A stretch of 64,000 nucleotides of DNA from an uncultured Bacilli bacterium (GTDB lineage: Bacteria > Bacillota_I > Bacilli_A > RF39 > UBA660). The translations under genes and the position numbers were made by a program. Positions 16,600 to 26,172 of the stretch are shown here, in pieces. The notes beneath the pieces were generated by a model. The model saw only the letters and a list, made by a program, of their open reading frames with translations, had not been told where the DNA came from and made no database searches. How positions within the stretch are numbered: the first letter of the stretch is position 1; each line of letters starts with the position of its first letter. The DNA lies in contig CAKOXO010000005.1 in NCBI GenBank assembly GCA_934130165.1, forward strand, positions 7,738-71,737. Direction: 5' to 3'.

Positions 16600-17145
16600 A
16601 TGAAAGTATATGTAATTGGTGGAAAAGCTGGAGTTGGAAAAAACACTTTGGCGCAATATTTAAAAGAAGAATTAGAAAATTATAATCATAAACCGTGTAT
16701 TATACAGATAACGGAACCGTTATATTCATATGCTAGAAACTACTTTAATTGGGATGGTGATATTAATCATAAACCCAGAAAGTTTCTGCAGCAAATGGGA
16801 ATTGAAATTATTAATAAAAAACTAGGTAAAAAGGATTTCCTACTAAATAGATTATATGAAAATATAGAAATATTAAGTAACTATTTTGATGTATTTATAG
16901 TTCCTGATATAAGACTAATTAATGAGTTTAATAGTATTAAAAATAAATATGATGAAGTCACTACCATAAAACTAGAACGAGATAATTATAATAATCACCT
17001 AACAGGTGAAGAAAGTAATCATATTACTGAAACAGAAATAGATAATTATAACGAATTTAGTTATATATTAAAAAACACCGATAAAAACAAATTAAAAAAA
17101 GATGCAATAAATATAGTTAAAATGAGTGAAGAAAAGGAGAGATAG
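16600..17145 (+). CDS. P-loop nucleoside/nucleotide kinase, dNMP-kinase-like
   Basis: 181 residues. Walker A 'GGKAGVGKNT' at 7-16, a mid-protein 'HKPRKFLQQMGIEII' segment and 'FIVPDIRLINEFN' as a likely Walker B/acceptor region. The layout resembles phage-type deoxynucleoside monophosphate kinases, with 'DIR' followed by a Glu-rich lid. Substrate cannot be read from the sequence. First gene after the T-box terminator, with AAAGGAG before the ATG; it ends a few bases before the next kinase, so its expression should follow alanine-tRNA charging. Confidence 0.7.
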   Translation: MKVYVIGGKAGVGKNTLAQYLKEELENYNHKPCIIQITEPLYSYARNYFNWDGDINHKPRKFLQQMGIEIINKKLGKKDFLLNRLYENIEILSNYFDVFIVPDIRLINEFNSIKNKYDEVTTIKLERDNYNNHLTGEESNHITETEIDNYNEFSYILKNTDKNKLKKDAINIVKMSEEKER

Positions 17146-17146
17146 T

Positions 17147-17698
17147 ATGAATAAATTAATAGCAGTAGTTGGTATGAGTGGAACAGGAAAAAGTGTAATA
17201 ACTGATTATTTAGAGGAAAATAACTGGAATAAATTATATTTTGGTGGTATTACATATAAACTTATGAAGGAAGCTGGAATAGAGCGAACAGCTGATGGCA
17301 AAGTAGAAAAGGAATTTAGAGAAAAACTAAGAGAAGATCATGGCCCTGAATGTTATGCTAAGTTTTTAGAACCAGAGATAAGAGAAAAACTAGCCCAAGG
17401 AAATGTTGTATTAGATGGTTTATATTCTTGGTATGAGTATAAATATTTAATAGAGCGTTTTGAAAATTTAGTTTTAATATGTGTAGTAACCGATAAAAAT
17501 ATAAGATATAGTCGTGTAGCGAATAGACCAGATAGACCATTTGATAAAGATGCTATAGTCTATAGAGATTTATCAGAAATAGAGAATTTAGCTAAAGGTG
17601 GACCTATTGCTTATGCTGACTATTATATTTTAAACAATGGTGAAATGAATGAAGAAATAAATAGATTAAAAGAAATACTTAAAGAGATAGGAGAGTAG
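17147..17698 (+). CDS. P-loop kinase, dephospho-CoA kinase/AAA-like
   Basis: 183 residues. Walker A 'GMSGTGKS' at 9-16; 'VVLDGLYSWYEYKYL' resembles the second strand and substrate region of nucleotide kinases; 'RVANRPDRPFDKDA' looks like a lid with Arg residues. Similar proteins are annotated as AAA family or dephospho-CoA-kinase-like ATPases; the substrate is unknown. The start at 17147 follows AAAGGAGAG; an upstream in-frame codon at 17126 overlaps the preceding gene. Three bases separate its stop from the alaS start codon. Confidence 0.72.
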   Translation: MNKLIAVVGMSGTGKSVITDYLEENNWNKLYFGGITYKLMKEAGIERTADGKVEKEFREKLREDHGPECYAKFLEPEIREKLAQGNVVLDGLYSWYEYKYLIERFENLVLICVVTDKNIRYSRVANRPDRPFDKDAIVYRDLSEIENLAKGGPIAYADYYILNNGEMNEEINRLKEILKEIGE

Positions 17699-17701
17699 TA
17701 T

Positions 17702-20392
17702 ATGAAATATATGACACACAATGAAATAAGAAAAACTTGGTTTAACTTTTTTGAAAATAAAGGCCACAAAAAGGTTGAAAGTGCATCTTTGATACCAGTT
17801 AATGATGATAGCTTATTATGGATAAATGCTGGGGTGGCTCCATTAAAAAAGTATTTTGATGGTACTGTAGTGCCAGAATCTAGAAGAATAGTAAATATCC
17901 AAAAATGTATTCGTACTAATGATATTGAAAATGTTGGTGTTACAAAACGTCATCAAACTTTCTTTGAAATGATGGGAAATTTCTCTATAGGGGACTATTT
18001 TAAAGATGAAGCAATAGAATTTGCTTATGAACTTTTAACCTCGAATGAGTATTTTGCAATTGATAAAAATTTATTGTATGTAACGGTATATCCAGAAGAT
18101 ACAGAAGCTTATAATAAATGGATTGAAGTTGGTATGGATGAAGATCATATTATAAAATTAGAAGAAAACTTTTGGGAAATCGGTGAAGGCCCTTGCGGAC
18201 CAGATTCTGAAATATTCTTTGATCGAGGTGAAAAATATGACAAAGATGGTACTGCCTTTGATAAATTTATAAAAGACGAAGAACAAGAACGTTATATTGA
18301 AATTTGGAACAACGTATTTAGTCAATTTAATTCCAAAAAAAATACTCCAAGAAGCAAATATAAAGAACTACCTTCAAAAAATATTGATACAGGTGCTGGT
18401 CTTGAAAGATGGTGTTTAATGTTTCAAAACGTTGACTCTAATTTTGACACAGACCTATTTACTCCAATAATCAGACATATTGAAGAATTATGTGGGATGT
18501 TATATGAATCACAAAAAGAATTTAAAGTAATTGCCGATCACATTAGAGCTATTACATTTGCTATCGCAGATCAAGCAAGTTTTGATAATGTTGGTCGAGG
18601 ATATATTTTAAGACGACTATTAAGAAGAAGTATTAGGATGGGAAAACATTTAGGATTAAATGAACCATTTATGTATAAATTGGTATCAGATGTTGTTGAT
18701 ATAATGAATGAATCATATCCTTATTTAAAATCAAGAAGAAGCGACATTGAAGTTGCAGTATTAGAGGAAGAAAAATTATTCTTTAAAACTTTAGATGCGG
18801 GTGAAAAAAGACTTAACGAATTAGTTAAAAATAGCACTGATGGAAAGATAAGTGGAGAAGATGCATTTAAGTTATATGATACTTATGGTTTTCCTTTTGA
18901 ATTAACATTAGAATGTCTAGAAGAATTAGGTTATACAACAGATAAAGAAGAATTTGATAAATTTATGCAAATGCAAAAAGACCTAGCTAAAAAGAATTCA
19001 AAAACAAAAACTTCTATGGCATCACAAAAAAAGGTATTACTAGACTTTACAAAAGATTCTAAATTTGTTTATGGAATTTATAGATTGAAAAGTAATGTTT
19101 TAGCAATCTTTTCTAAGGATAGTTTAGAGAAAAAACTAAATCATGATGGATACATCGCTTTAAAAAGAACTTGTTTTTATGCAGAAAGTGGAGGACAAGT
19201 TAGTGATACAGGAATGATCATTGGTAAAAACTTTAAAGCTAGAGTAGTAGATGTTTTTAAAGGTCCAAATGGACAACATATTCATAAAATAAGACTTTTA
19301 GATGGTGTTATTAATGTTAATGATGATTGTGAAATAATTATTGATAAAGACAGAAGAAGAAGAATTGAAGCAAACCACTCTAGTGTACATATGTTACAGT
19401 ATGCTCTACAACAAATAGTATCAAATAAAATTGCTCAAGCTGGTTCTTATGTTGATAATGAAAAATTAAGATTTGATTTTACATACTCTGGTAAAATAGA
19501 TGATGAAGAAATAGTGAAAGTAGAAGAGTTCATAAATAATGAAATTAAAAAACATATAATAGTTTCAACAGAAATTATGCCATTTGATAAAGCCAAACAA
19601 ATAGGTGCTATGGCATTATTCTCTGAAAAATATGGTGATACAGTTCGTGTTGTAAAAATAGGAAAATCAATTGAATTATGTGGTGGTACTCATGCTAACA
19701 ACACATCAGATATTAAACGTCTTGCAATTTATAATTTTGAATCTAAAGGAAGTAATGTATACAGAATTGAAGCCACAACAGGAAGTAGAATAGAAAATAC
19801 ACTATTTGATATCATAAAGCCATATAACGACGAAATGATGCGACTACTAATTAAGGCAAAAGAAATTATAAATCAAGCAAAAAAGATGGATATAAAATTA
19901 GATTTTGATGTAGAAATAGATAATTCAGCACCTACTTCATATAAAGATATAATATTTAATAAAAATGAATTAAAATATATTCAAAACGAGGTAAAAGAGT
20001 TAGAAAAGAAATTTATTTCTGAAAAGGAGAAAAAAGCTCTAGATAATATAGATGTTTATAAAAAAGAAATAGTAGAAAATAATGAGTTTAAATATTTAGT
20101 AATGAAAACTATAGATAAAGATGTTACAGCTTTAAAATCAATTGCTGATAGTATTATTAATTATATGGAAAATGGTGTAGTATTTTTTGCTAATATTAAA
20201 AATAATAGTGTTAATTTTATAGCAAAGAGTAATTGTTCAGTTAATGCAGGATATATTGTTAAAATGGCTTCTAATAAAGCTCTAGGTAATGGTGGAGGTA
20301 GTCCTACTTTTGCTCAAGGTGGAGGTCATGATATATCAGTAATTGATGATGTATTAGAACTAGTTACTAAGGAAATAAATGATGAAAAATAA
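17702..20392 (+). CDS. alaS: alanyl-tRNA synthetase
   Basis: 896 residues. Class II aminoacyl-tRNA synthetase that charges tRNA-Ala. The catalytic core begins 'MTHNEIRKTWFNFFENKGH', with 'GVTKRHQTFFEMMGNFSIGDYF' and 'DTGAGLERW'. The editing domain carries the zinc/editing residues 'ANHSSVHML' near 558-566 and 'CGGTHANN' near 660. The C-terminal DHHA1 domain ends 'GGGSPTFAQGGGHD'. Lies in the T-box operon; overlaps holA by 14 bases. Confidence 0.97.
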   Translation: MKYMTHNEIRKTWFNFFENKGHKKVESASLIPVNDDSLLWINAGVAPLKKYFDGTVVPESRRIVNIQKCIRTNDIENVGVTKRHQTFFEMMGNFSIGDYFKDEAIEFAYELLTSNEYFAIDKNLLYVTVYPEDTEAYNKWIEVGMDEDHIIKLEENFWEIGEGPCGPDSEIFFDRGEKYDKDGTAFDKFIKDEEQERYIEIWNNVFSQFNSKKNTPRSKYKELPSKNIDTGAGLERWCLMFQNVDSNFDTDLFTPIIRHIEELCGMLYESQKEFKVIADHIRAITFAIADQASFDNVGRGYILRRLLRRSIRMGKHLGLNEPFMYKLVSDVVDIMNESYPYLKSRRSDIEVAVLEEEKLFFKTLDAGEKRLNELVKNSTDGKISGEDAFKLYDTYGFPFELTLECLEELGYTTDKEEFDKFMQMQKDLAKKNSKTKTSMASQKKVLLDFTKDSKFVYGIYRLKSNVLAIFSKDSLEKKLNHDGYIALKRTCFYAESGGQVSDTGMIIGKNFKARVVDVFKGPNGQHIHKIRLLDGVINVNDDCEIIIDKDRRRRIEANHSSVHMLQYALQQIVSNKIAQAGSYVDNEKLRFDFTYSGKIDDEEIVKVEEFINNEIKKHIIVSTEIMPFDKAKQIGAMALFSEKYGDTVRVVKIGKSIELCGGTHANNTSDIKRLAIYNFESKGSNVYRIEATTGSRIENTLFDIIKPYNDEMMRLLIKAKEIINQAKKMDIKLDFDVEIDNSAPTSYKDIIFNKNELKYIQNEVKELEKKFISEKEKKALDNIDVYKKEIVENNEFKYLVMKTIDKDVTALKSIADSIINYMENGVVFFANIKNNSVNFIAKSNCSVNAGYIVKMASNKALGNGGGSPTFAQGGGHDISVIDDVLELVTKEINDEK

Positions 20393-21317
20393 CTTTTTAT
20401 TAGAAAGCAGTGATGGTATAGTACTAGATAAAAAAATAGATAAAATTATATCTAGTACTAATTTTTCTAATGCGAGTAAAAGTAGTTACGATATAGAAGA
20501 AAAAGATCTAAGTGATGCCTTAGAGGATTTAGATACATATAGTTTTTTAAACGATAAAAAAATTATTATAATTAAGAATCCTTTTTGTAATTACAATGAA
20601 AAAAAGTTTAATCACTTACTTAAATATATAGATAATCCAAATCCAGATAATCTCTTAATCTTAGTCTGTGAAAAGCTAGATAGTAGATTAACTGCAACAA
20701 AGAAACTTAAAAGTAGTAAAAATATTGAAATTTTAAAACTAGAAGTTAATCCATATCAATATGTTAAAAATATATTAAAGGATTTTAAAATAAGTGAAGA
20801 TACTATTAATTTGTTAGTTGAAAAATGTAAAAGTGATATTACAAGACTTGATAGTGAATGTAATAAATTAATGCTTTATAAAGATAATTCTAAGGAAATT
20901 ACTAATACAGATGTTTCAAATATGGTAATAGAAAAACTAGGTGAATCTAATGAGATATTATTTTCATTTGTAAATAGTTTATTATCCAAGGATACTACAA
21001 ACTCATTTAAATATTATAAAGATTTAGCAAGATATAATATTGATTCCAATTCAATAATTGGTCTAGTTACCTCACAAACAAGATTGATATATCAAGTTAA
21101 AACTTTAGCTGATAAAGGTTTATCAAATGAATTGATAAAAGATACTTTAGGGGTAAAAAGTGTATTTCAAATAAAAAAGATTAAAAACTATATTTATCAG
21201 TATTCATATAAGGAATTGGCAAATTTAATCTCTAGTCTTGCTTTGGTTGATTTAAATATTAAAAGTGGCAAATTAGATGCAAATATGGCTATAGATATGT
21301 TATTAATAAATATGTAA
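20379..21317 (+). CDS. holA: DNA polymerase III subunit delta
   Basis: 312 residues. HolA opens the sliding clamp within the clamp loader. The N-terminal AAA-like fold lacks Walker motifs, as usual for delta, and shows 'YSFLNDKKIIIIKNPF', 'LLILVCEKLDSR' and the later 'VNPYQYVKNILKDF', 'DITRLDSECNKLMLY' patterns. The C-terminal helical collar domain ends in 'KSGKLDANMAIDMLLI', a common HolA ending. Starts at ATG-ATG overlapping the end of alaS, so translation is coupled. Confidence 0.85.
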   Translation: MMKNNFLLESSDGIVLDKKIDKIISSTNFSNASKSSYDIEEKDLSDALEDLDTYSFLNDKKIIIIKNPFCNYNEKKFNHLLKYIDNPNPDNLLILVCEKLDSRLTATKKLKSSKNIEILKLEVNPYQYVKNILKDFKISEDTINLLVEKCKSDITRLDSECNKLMLYKDNSKEITNTDVSNMVIEKLGESNEILFSFVNSLLSKDTTNSFKYYKDLARYNIDSNSIIGLVTSQTRLIYQVKTLADKGLSNELIKDTLGVKSVFQIKKIKNYIYQYSYKELANLISSLALVDLNIKSGKLDANMAIDMLLINM

Positions 21318-21375
21318 ATAAAGTAAATATAATTATTTTGCATTATTTTTATAGAAATTCAGGTTAGGTGATATC

Positions 21376-23139
21376 ATGAACAAATTCAAAGAAAAACTTG
21401 CTTTAGTGCCAACTAAACCAGGTAGTTATCAAATGAAAAATAAAGATGGGATAATTATTTATGTCGGAAAAGCAAAGAATCTTCAAAGAAGACTTAGAAG
21501 TTATTTTACTAGAACAGTAACAGGGAAAACAAAGTTATTAGTTGATGATATAGCTGATTTTGAATATATTGTAACATCTTCAGAGCTAGAATCTTTAATA
21601 TTAGAAATAACTCTGATAAAAAAATACAATCCTAAATACAATATTTTACTAAAGGATGATAAATCATATCCATATATAGAGTTAACAAAAGAAAAATATC
21701 CTAAACTTAAAGTTGTACGTAATGTAAAAAGAAAAAAAGATAAAAACTTTTTATTTGGTCCATATCCCAATGTATATGCTGCAAGACGTACTGTAAATAT
21801 GATAAATAGATTATACCCACTAAGAAAATGCGACAAATTAAAAAAAGACTTATGCCTATATTATCACATTAATGAATGTCTAGGTTATTGTAAATATGAT
21901 ATAGATAAAGAAACCATTGCAAATATGACTAAAGAAATTGTTAGTTTTTTAAGAGGCGACTATAAACATATTGAAGAAAAAATAACTAAAGAAATGAACC
22001 TAGCTAGTGAAAAATTAAACTATGAAAAAGCTTTAGAATTAAAGGAAATGCTTGATGATGTTAAAATCACTCTAAATAAACAAAAAATAGATCTAAATAA
22101 TAATTATAACTTTGATTTAATTAATTATTATAAAGATAAAAATTACTTATCAATACAAATTTTCTTTGTTAGAAATGGCCTATTGGTTGGAAGACATGAA
22201 GATATAGTACAAACACTAGATAATGTAGAAGAAGACATAATTGAATATATTATTAAATTTTATGATAAAAACAATATATTACCAAATAAGATTTTAATAT
22301 GTGATGATGTTTATAAAGATTTACTTGAAAAATATTTAAATATTGAAGTATTTGTTCCTAAAAAAGGAAAATTAAAATCACTTATTGATTTAGCGTTGGA
22401 GAATGCTAAACAAAAATTAGAGTCAGAAGAGGAGACTTTATCAAAGAATGATGAAGCAAGAAAAAAAGCAATAGATGAGTTAAAAGAATTATTACATCTT
22501 GAGAAAGTATCTCGTATGGAATCATTTGATAATTCCCATTTGTTTGGTACATTTTATGTTGGTGGAATGGTTGTGTTTGATGATTTCTTACCACTTAAAG
22601 ATGAGTATAGAAAGTATAAAATTTCTACAGATGTACGTGATGATACCAAAGCAATGAAAGAGGTTTTATATAGAAGATATTACAAAGTATTAATGGAAAA
22701 CTTAGAAAAGCCTGATTTAATAGTGCTTGATGGCGGACATGCTCAAATTAAAATATGTAAAGAAATTATAACTGGATTAGGATTAAATATTCCAATAATT
22801 GGTTTAGTAAAAGATAAAAAACATAGAACTAGTCAAATTATGAATCAAGACTATGAAATTTTACCAGTTTCCAAAGAAAGTAATTTATTCTTATTCTTTA
22901 CCAGAATTCAAGATGAGGTTCATAGATATGCGATAAGCTATCATAGAAATATTAAAAGTAAAGGTGCATTAAGTAGTCTATTAGATTTAGTTCCAGGTAT
23001 AGGTGAGGTTAAAAGAAAAGAACTGCTTAGAAAATTCGGGTCATTAAAGAAAATAAAAGAAGCCTCTCTTGAGGAATTAGAACAAGTATTAAATAAAGAT
23101 GTAGCACAAAATTTATTTTCATATTTAAAGGATATGTAG
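21376..23139 (+). CDS. uvrC: excinuclease ABC subunit C
   Basis: 587 residues. UvrC makes both incisions in nucleotide excision repair. N-terminal GIY-YIG domain ('KPGSYQMKN', 'IIYVGKAKNLQRRLRSYF'; the first motif is G-S-Y), Cys cluster 'LRKCDKLKKDLCLYYHINECLGYC' in layout, UVR helix 'YEKALELKEMLDD' at about 215, RNase H-like C-domain ('SFDNSHLFGTFYVGGMVVF', 'LIVLDGGHAQI') and a helix-hairpin-helix 'LVPGIGEVKRKELLRKFGSL'. TTAGGTGAT ribosome site. Confidence 0.96.
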   Translation: MNKFKEKLALVPTKPGSYQMKNKDGIIIYVGKAKNLQRRLRSYFTRTVTGKTKLLVDDIADFEYIVTSSELESLILEITLIKKYNPKYNILLKDDKSYPYIELTKEKYPKLKVVRNVKRKKDKNFLFGPYPNVYAARRTVNMINRLYPLRKCDKLKKDLCLYYHINECLGYCKYDIDKETIANMTKEIVSFLRGDYKHIEEKITKEMNLASEKLNYEKALELKEMLDDVKITLNKQKIDLNNNYNFDLINYYKDKNYLSIQIFFVRNGLLVGRHEDIVQTLDNVEEDIIEYIIKFYDKNNILPNKILICDDVYKDLLEKYLNIEVFVPKKGKLKSLIDLALENAKQKLESEEETLSKNDEARKKAIDELKELLHLEKVSRMESFDNSHLFGTFYVGGMVVFDDFLPLKDEYRKYKISTDVRDDTKAMKEVLYRRYYKVLMENLEKPDLIVLDGGHAQIKICKEIITGLGLNIPIIGLVKDKKHRTSQIMNQDYEILPVSKESNLFLFFTRIQDEVHRYAISYHRNIKSKGALSSLLDLVPGIGEVKRKELLRKFGSLKKIKEASLEELEQVLNKDVAQNLFSYLKDM

Positions 23140-23173
23140 TATAATAAAAGAAATAATTAAGGTGAGTGATATA

Positions 23174-23611
23174 ATGAATAATAAAGGCTTTTCTTTAATA
23201 GAAATGTTAGCAACAGTAGTAATTTTAGGAGTATTAGGAACTATCGCAGTTGTAGGTACAACAAAGTATATAAATAAATCTAGAAAAAAAGCTTATATAG
23301 TAATGTCTCAAAGTATATATGAGGCTGCCATGAACTGTCAAACAAAAGGGGACTGCACAACAGGTTTTTACGGTGCTAATAATAATAATTTTAAGGATTT
23401 AGTAGATCTTGGTTACCTTGATGAACTTAAAAACCCTATTTCAGGAAAAAAACATTGTGAAGGAATTGTCCGTATCAGTTCTACCCCCAATTCTACTAGT
23501 GAATACAAAAAGTACTCATATGAAGTAAACTTAAGATGTCCTGGATTGAAAAAATGTGTTATTACTTGGCCAGACTACAAAAGTGATGAAAATAAAATAA
23601 AATGTTCTTAA
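23174..23611 (+). CDS. type IV pilin-like (pseudo)pilin
   Basis: 145 residues. Classic class III signal: 'NNKGFSLIEML' with cleavage expected between Gly5 and Phe6 and Glu at mature position 5, then a hydrophobic helix (to about residue 30). The C-terminal part has paired Cys ('CQTKGDC', 'CPGLKKC') and should lie outside the membrane. It may be a competence/type II-style pseudopilin or a surface protein handled by a prepilin peptidase; no assembly genes are in the window. The start at 23174 follows AAGGTGAG; the GTG at 23162 lies in that site. It is inserted between uvrC and mutL. Confidence 0.85.
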   Translation: MNNKGFSLIEMLATVVILGVLGTIAVVGTTKYINKSRKKAYIVMSQSIYEAAMNCQTKGDCTTGFYGANNNNFKDLVDLGYLDELKNPISGKKHCEGIVRISSTPNSTSEYKKYSYEVNLRCPGLKKCVITWPDYKSDENKIKCS

Positions 23612-23626
23612 TAGGTGGTATAAATA

Positions 23627-25399
23627 ATGTCAAATATTAAAATAATGGATGATGTTTTAGCTAATAAAATTGCCGCAGGAGAAGTTGTAGAAAAAACAAT
23701 GAATGTTGTAAAGGAATTAGTTGAAAATAGTATTGATGCAGAAAGTTCTATAATAAGTATAGAGCTTATTGATTCTGGTGTTAAAGAAATAAAAGTAACA
23801 GATAATGGTAAAGGTATGGATAAAAATGATGCTAAACTTGCTTTTTCACGCCATGCAACATCAAAACTTACCGATGTAGAGGATTTATTTAATATTGAAT
23901 CATTGGGATTTAGAGGTGAAGCATTACCTTCTATTGCTGCTGTTTCTAATGTTTCATTAAAAACTTCTGATGGTAAAAATGGTACACTCGTTACAATATC
24001 AGGAGGAAAAGATTTAAAAGTAGAAAGTGCAGATTTACAAGATGGAACAACAATAACAGTTAGAGATTTATTTTATAATACTCCAGTTCGTTTAAAATAC
24101 TTAAAAAACCTATATGTAGAACTTGCTAATATCACAGAATATGTAAATAAAATGGCCTTAGCATATCCAGATATAAAATTCACCTTAATAAATAACGATA
24201 AAAAATTACTATCTACTACTGGTGATGGTGATTTATTGAAAGTAATATATAATATTTATGGAATAGAAGTTGCAAAAAAAATGATTCCAATAGAATCAGA
24301 AAACGATGATTACCATATAAGCGGTTTTATATCTTATCCGGAACTTAATAAGAGTAACAGAAATTATATGACAACCCTAATTAATGGTAGAGTTATAAAA
24401 AATAACGATTTAAACAGAGCTATTATTGATTGTTACCATACTTATATGCATAAAGATAGATACCCAATAATTGTTTTAAATATAGATGTTGATCCAATTC
24501 TTGTTGATATAAACATTCATCCAACGAAAATGGATGTAAAATTTTCTAAATTTGATATATTAAAAGACTTAATTACAAAAACCATTACTAAAAGACTTGA
24601 ACAAATAAATCTAATCCCAGATGCTATGGTTAGAAATATTAATAACTTTAGTGAAGTTAGACATCAAATAATAGATAAAAAAGAGGAAAATATTGTAGAT
24701 GATGGGCAGCAATATGAAGAAATGACCCTAGACTTTGAAATAGCTGAAAATAATACTTCATATCTAGATAAAAAAGAAGAAAATGTAGAAGAAAAGACTA
24801 CTGATGAAGCTAATTATAAAATTAAGAAAATGATTTCTAGAGGTGTAGTTTTTCTTACCTATATTGTTGCAGAAAATGAAGATGGTATGTATTTAATAGA
24901 TCAACATGCAGCAGCAGAAAGAATTAATTATGAAAAAATAATGAAGAAATTAAAAGAAAAACCAATGATTATAGACTTACTAGTTCCCCTAAAAATAGAA
25001 TTAAGTAAAGATGAGTTTTTAATTGCAAAAGATAGAATCAATATTTTAACAGACTATGGCTTTGATATAGATGATTTCGGTTTTAATTCATTTATAGTTA
25101 GAAAATATCCTAATTGGATTGATTCCAAAAAAGCACTGGATTGTATTAAAAAAATATTTGATATTATTTGTGATAAAAAAGAATTTAATTTTGATAAATT
25201 TATTTGGAGAATGGCTGCTACTACTGCCTGTCGTATGTCAGTAATGGCAAATGAGTATATATCACTAGATGAGCAACAATGGATCCTTGATAATATAAGA
25301 AAGTGTGAAAACCCATTTACTTGTCCACATGGTAGACCAACTATTATTACATATACTAAATATGATTTAGAAAAATTATTTAAACGTTCACTTGACTAA
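23627..25399 (+). CDS. mutL: DNA mismatch repair protein MutL
   Basis: 590 residues. GHKL ATPase that links MutS recognition to strand incision. 'LVENSIDA', 'VTDNGKGMDKNDAKLAFSRHATSKL' and 'GFRGEALPSIAAVS' mark the ATPase. A linker of about 340-400 is acidic. The C-terminal 'LIDQHAAAERINYE' matches the metal-binding DQHA-x2-E-x4-E endonuclease motif, so this is a nicking MutL, as expected where MutH is absent. 'CPHGRPT' near the end is the matching C-terminal motif. Fifteen bases after the pseudopilin gene; mutS is 2.3 kb downstream. Confidence 0.96.
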   Translation: MSNIKIMDDVLANKIAAGEVVEKTMNVVKELVENSIDAESSIISIELIDSGVKEIKVTDNGKGMDKNDAKLAFSRHATSKLTDVEDLFNIESLGFRGEALPSIAAVSNVSLKTSDGKNGTLVTISGGKDLKVESADLQDGTTITVRDLFYNTPVRLKYLKNLYVELANITEYVNKMALAYPDIKFTLINNDKKLLSTTGDGDLLKVIYNIYGIEVAKKMIPIESENDDYHISGFISYPELNKSNRNYMTTLINGRVIKNNDLNRAIIDCYHTYMHKDRYPIIVLNIDVDPILVDINIHPTKMDVKFSKFDILKDLITKTITKRLEQINLIPDAMVRNINNFSEVRHQIIDKKEENIVDDGQQYEEMTLDFEIAENNTSYLDKKEENVEEKTTDEANYKIKKMISRGVVFLTYIVAENEDGMYLIDQHAAAERINYEKIMKKLKEKPMIIDLLVPLKIELSKDEFLIAKDRINILTDYGFDIDDFGFNSFIVRKYPNWIDSKKALDCIKKIFDIICDKKEFNFDKFIWRMAATTACRMSVMANEYISLDEQQWILDNIRKCENPFTCPHGRPTIITYTKYDLEKLFKRSLD

Positions 25400-25455
25400 A
25401 AATTTAAGCTATGCTATAGTAACCACTGCTTTATAAAAATGGGGTGGACTATACT

Positions 25456-26166
25456 ATGAATTTTAATGATTATATATATCCTTTCACAACAGAAATGATT
25501 TCAGGATACTTTGATAAATTAGATTTAAAGGAAAAAACAGTCTTAACAGTAGGTTCTTCAATAGATCAGGGACTCAATGCTTTACTATTGGGCGCTAAAA
25601 ATGTCACAGTTTTTGATATTAATCCAAATATAGAAGCTTTTTTCAAACAAAAAAGAAAATTAATTTTATCAAAAACTAGAAATGAACTTTATGATGCTGT
25701 TTTAGAAAGCAATTTTTCGTATACCAAGAAAGATATCTTTAGTAAAAAAGCAGTTATGCTTATGAATACTTATTTAAATAACAATCAACAATATGAGAAT
25801 TTAAGAGAAAAATTAGAAAATTGTGATATTTCATTTATAATTGGTGATATTTTTGAAATGGAAGAAAGTGGCATAGAAGAGAAATTTGATAGAATTATAT
25901 TATCAAATGCACTACAATATTTACCAATATACGCTGATAATTCCTTTATCCTAAGAAATTTTGATACTTGGAATGATCATTTAGAAGATGAAGGAATTCT
26001 CCAACTATTGTATTTATATTCATATCAACCAAACTTTGTAGATAAAAAGAATCTAAAAATACTTAATGCACTGCATTCTAAGCCTCTTGAAATAGAAAAA
26101 TTTTATGATTCTTATTTTAATGTTTCTGATGCAATAGTTACTTATAAGAAAACAAAAAGGAGATAA
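25456..26166 (+). CDS. SAM-dependent methyltransferase-like protein
   Basis: 236 residues. The fold pattern fits class I methyltransferases: 'KTVLTVGSSIDQGLNALLLGAKNVTVFDINPN' gives motif I and an acidic end of strand 2, and 'KFDRIILSNALQYLPI' resembles motif IV. Motif I is degenerate (V-G-S-S-I-D-Q-G). Substrate unknown. The start at 25456 is placed after GGGGTGG; an in-frame GTG at 25444 lies within that site. Seven bases before miaA, so probably co-transcribed. Confidence 0.7.
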   Translation: MNFNDYIYPFTTEMISGYFDKLDLKEKTVLTVGSSIDQGLNALLLGAKNVTVFDINPNIEAFFKQKRKLILSKTRNELYDAVLESNFSYTKKDIFSKKAVMLMNTYLNNNQQYENLREKLENCDISFIIGDIFEMEESGIEEKFDRIILSNALQYLPIYADNSFILRNFDTWNDHLEDEGILQLLYLYSYQPNFVDKKNLKILNALHSKPLEIEKFYDSYFNVSDAIVTYKKTKRR

Positions 26167-26172
26167 TTTGAT

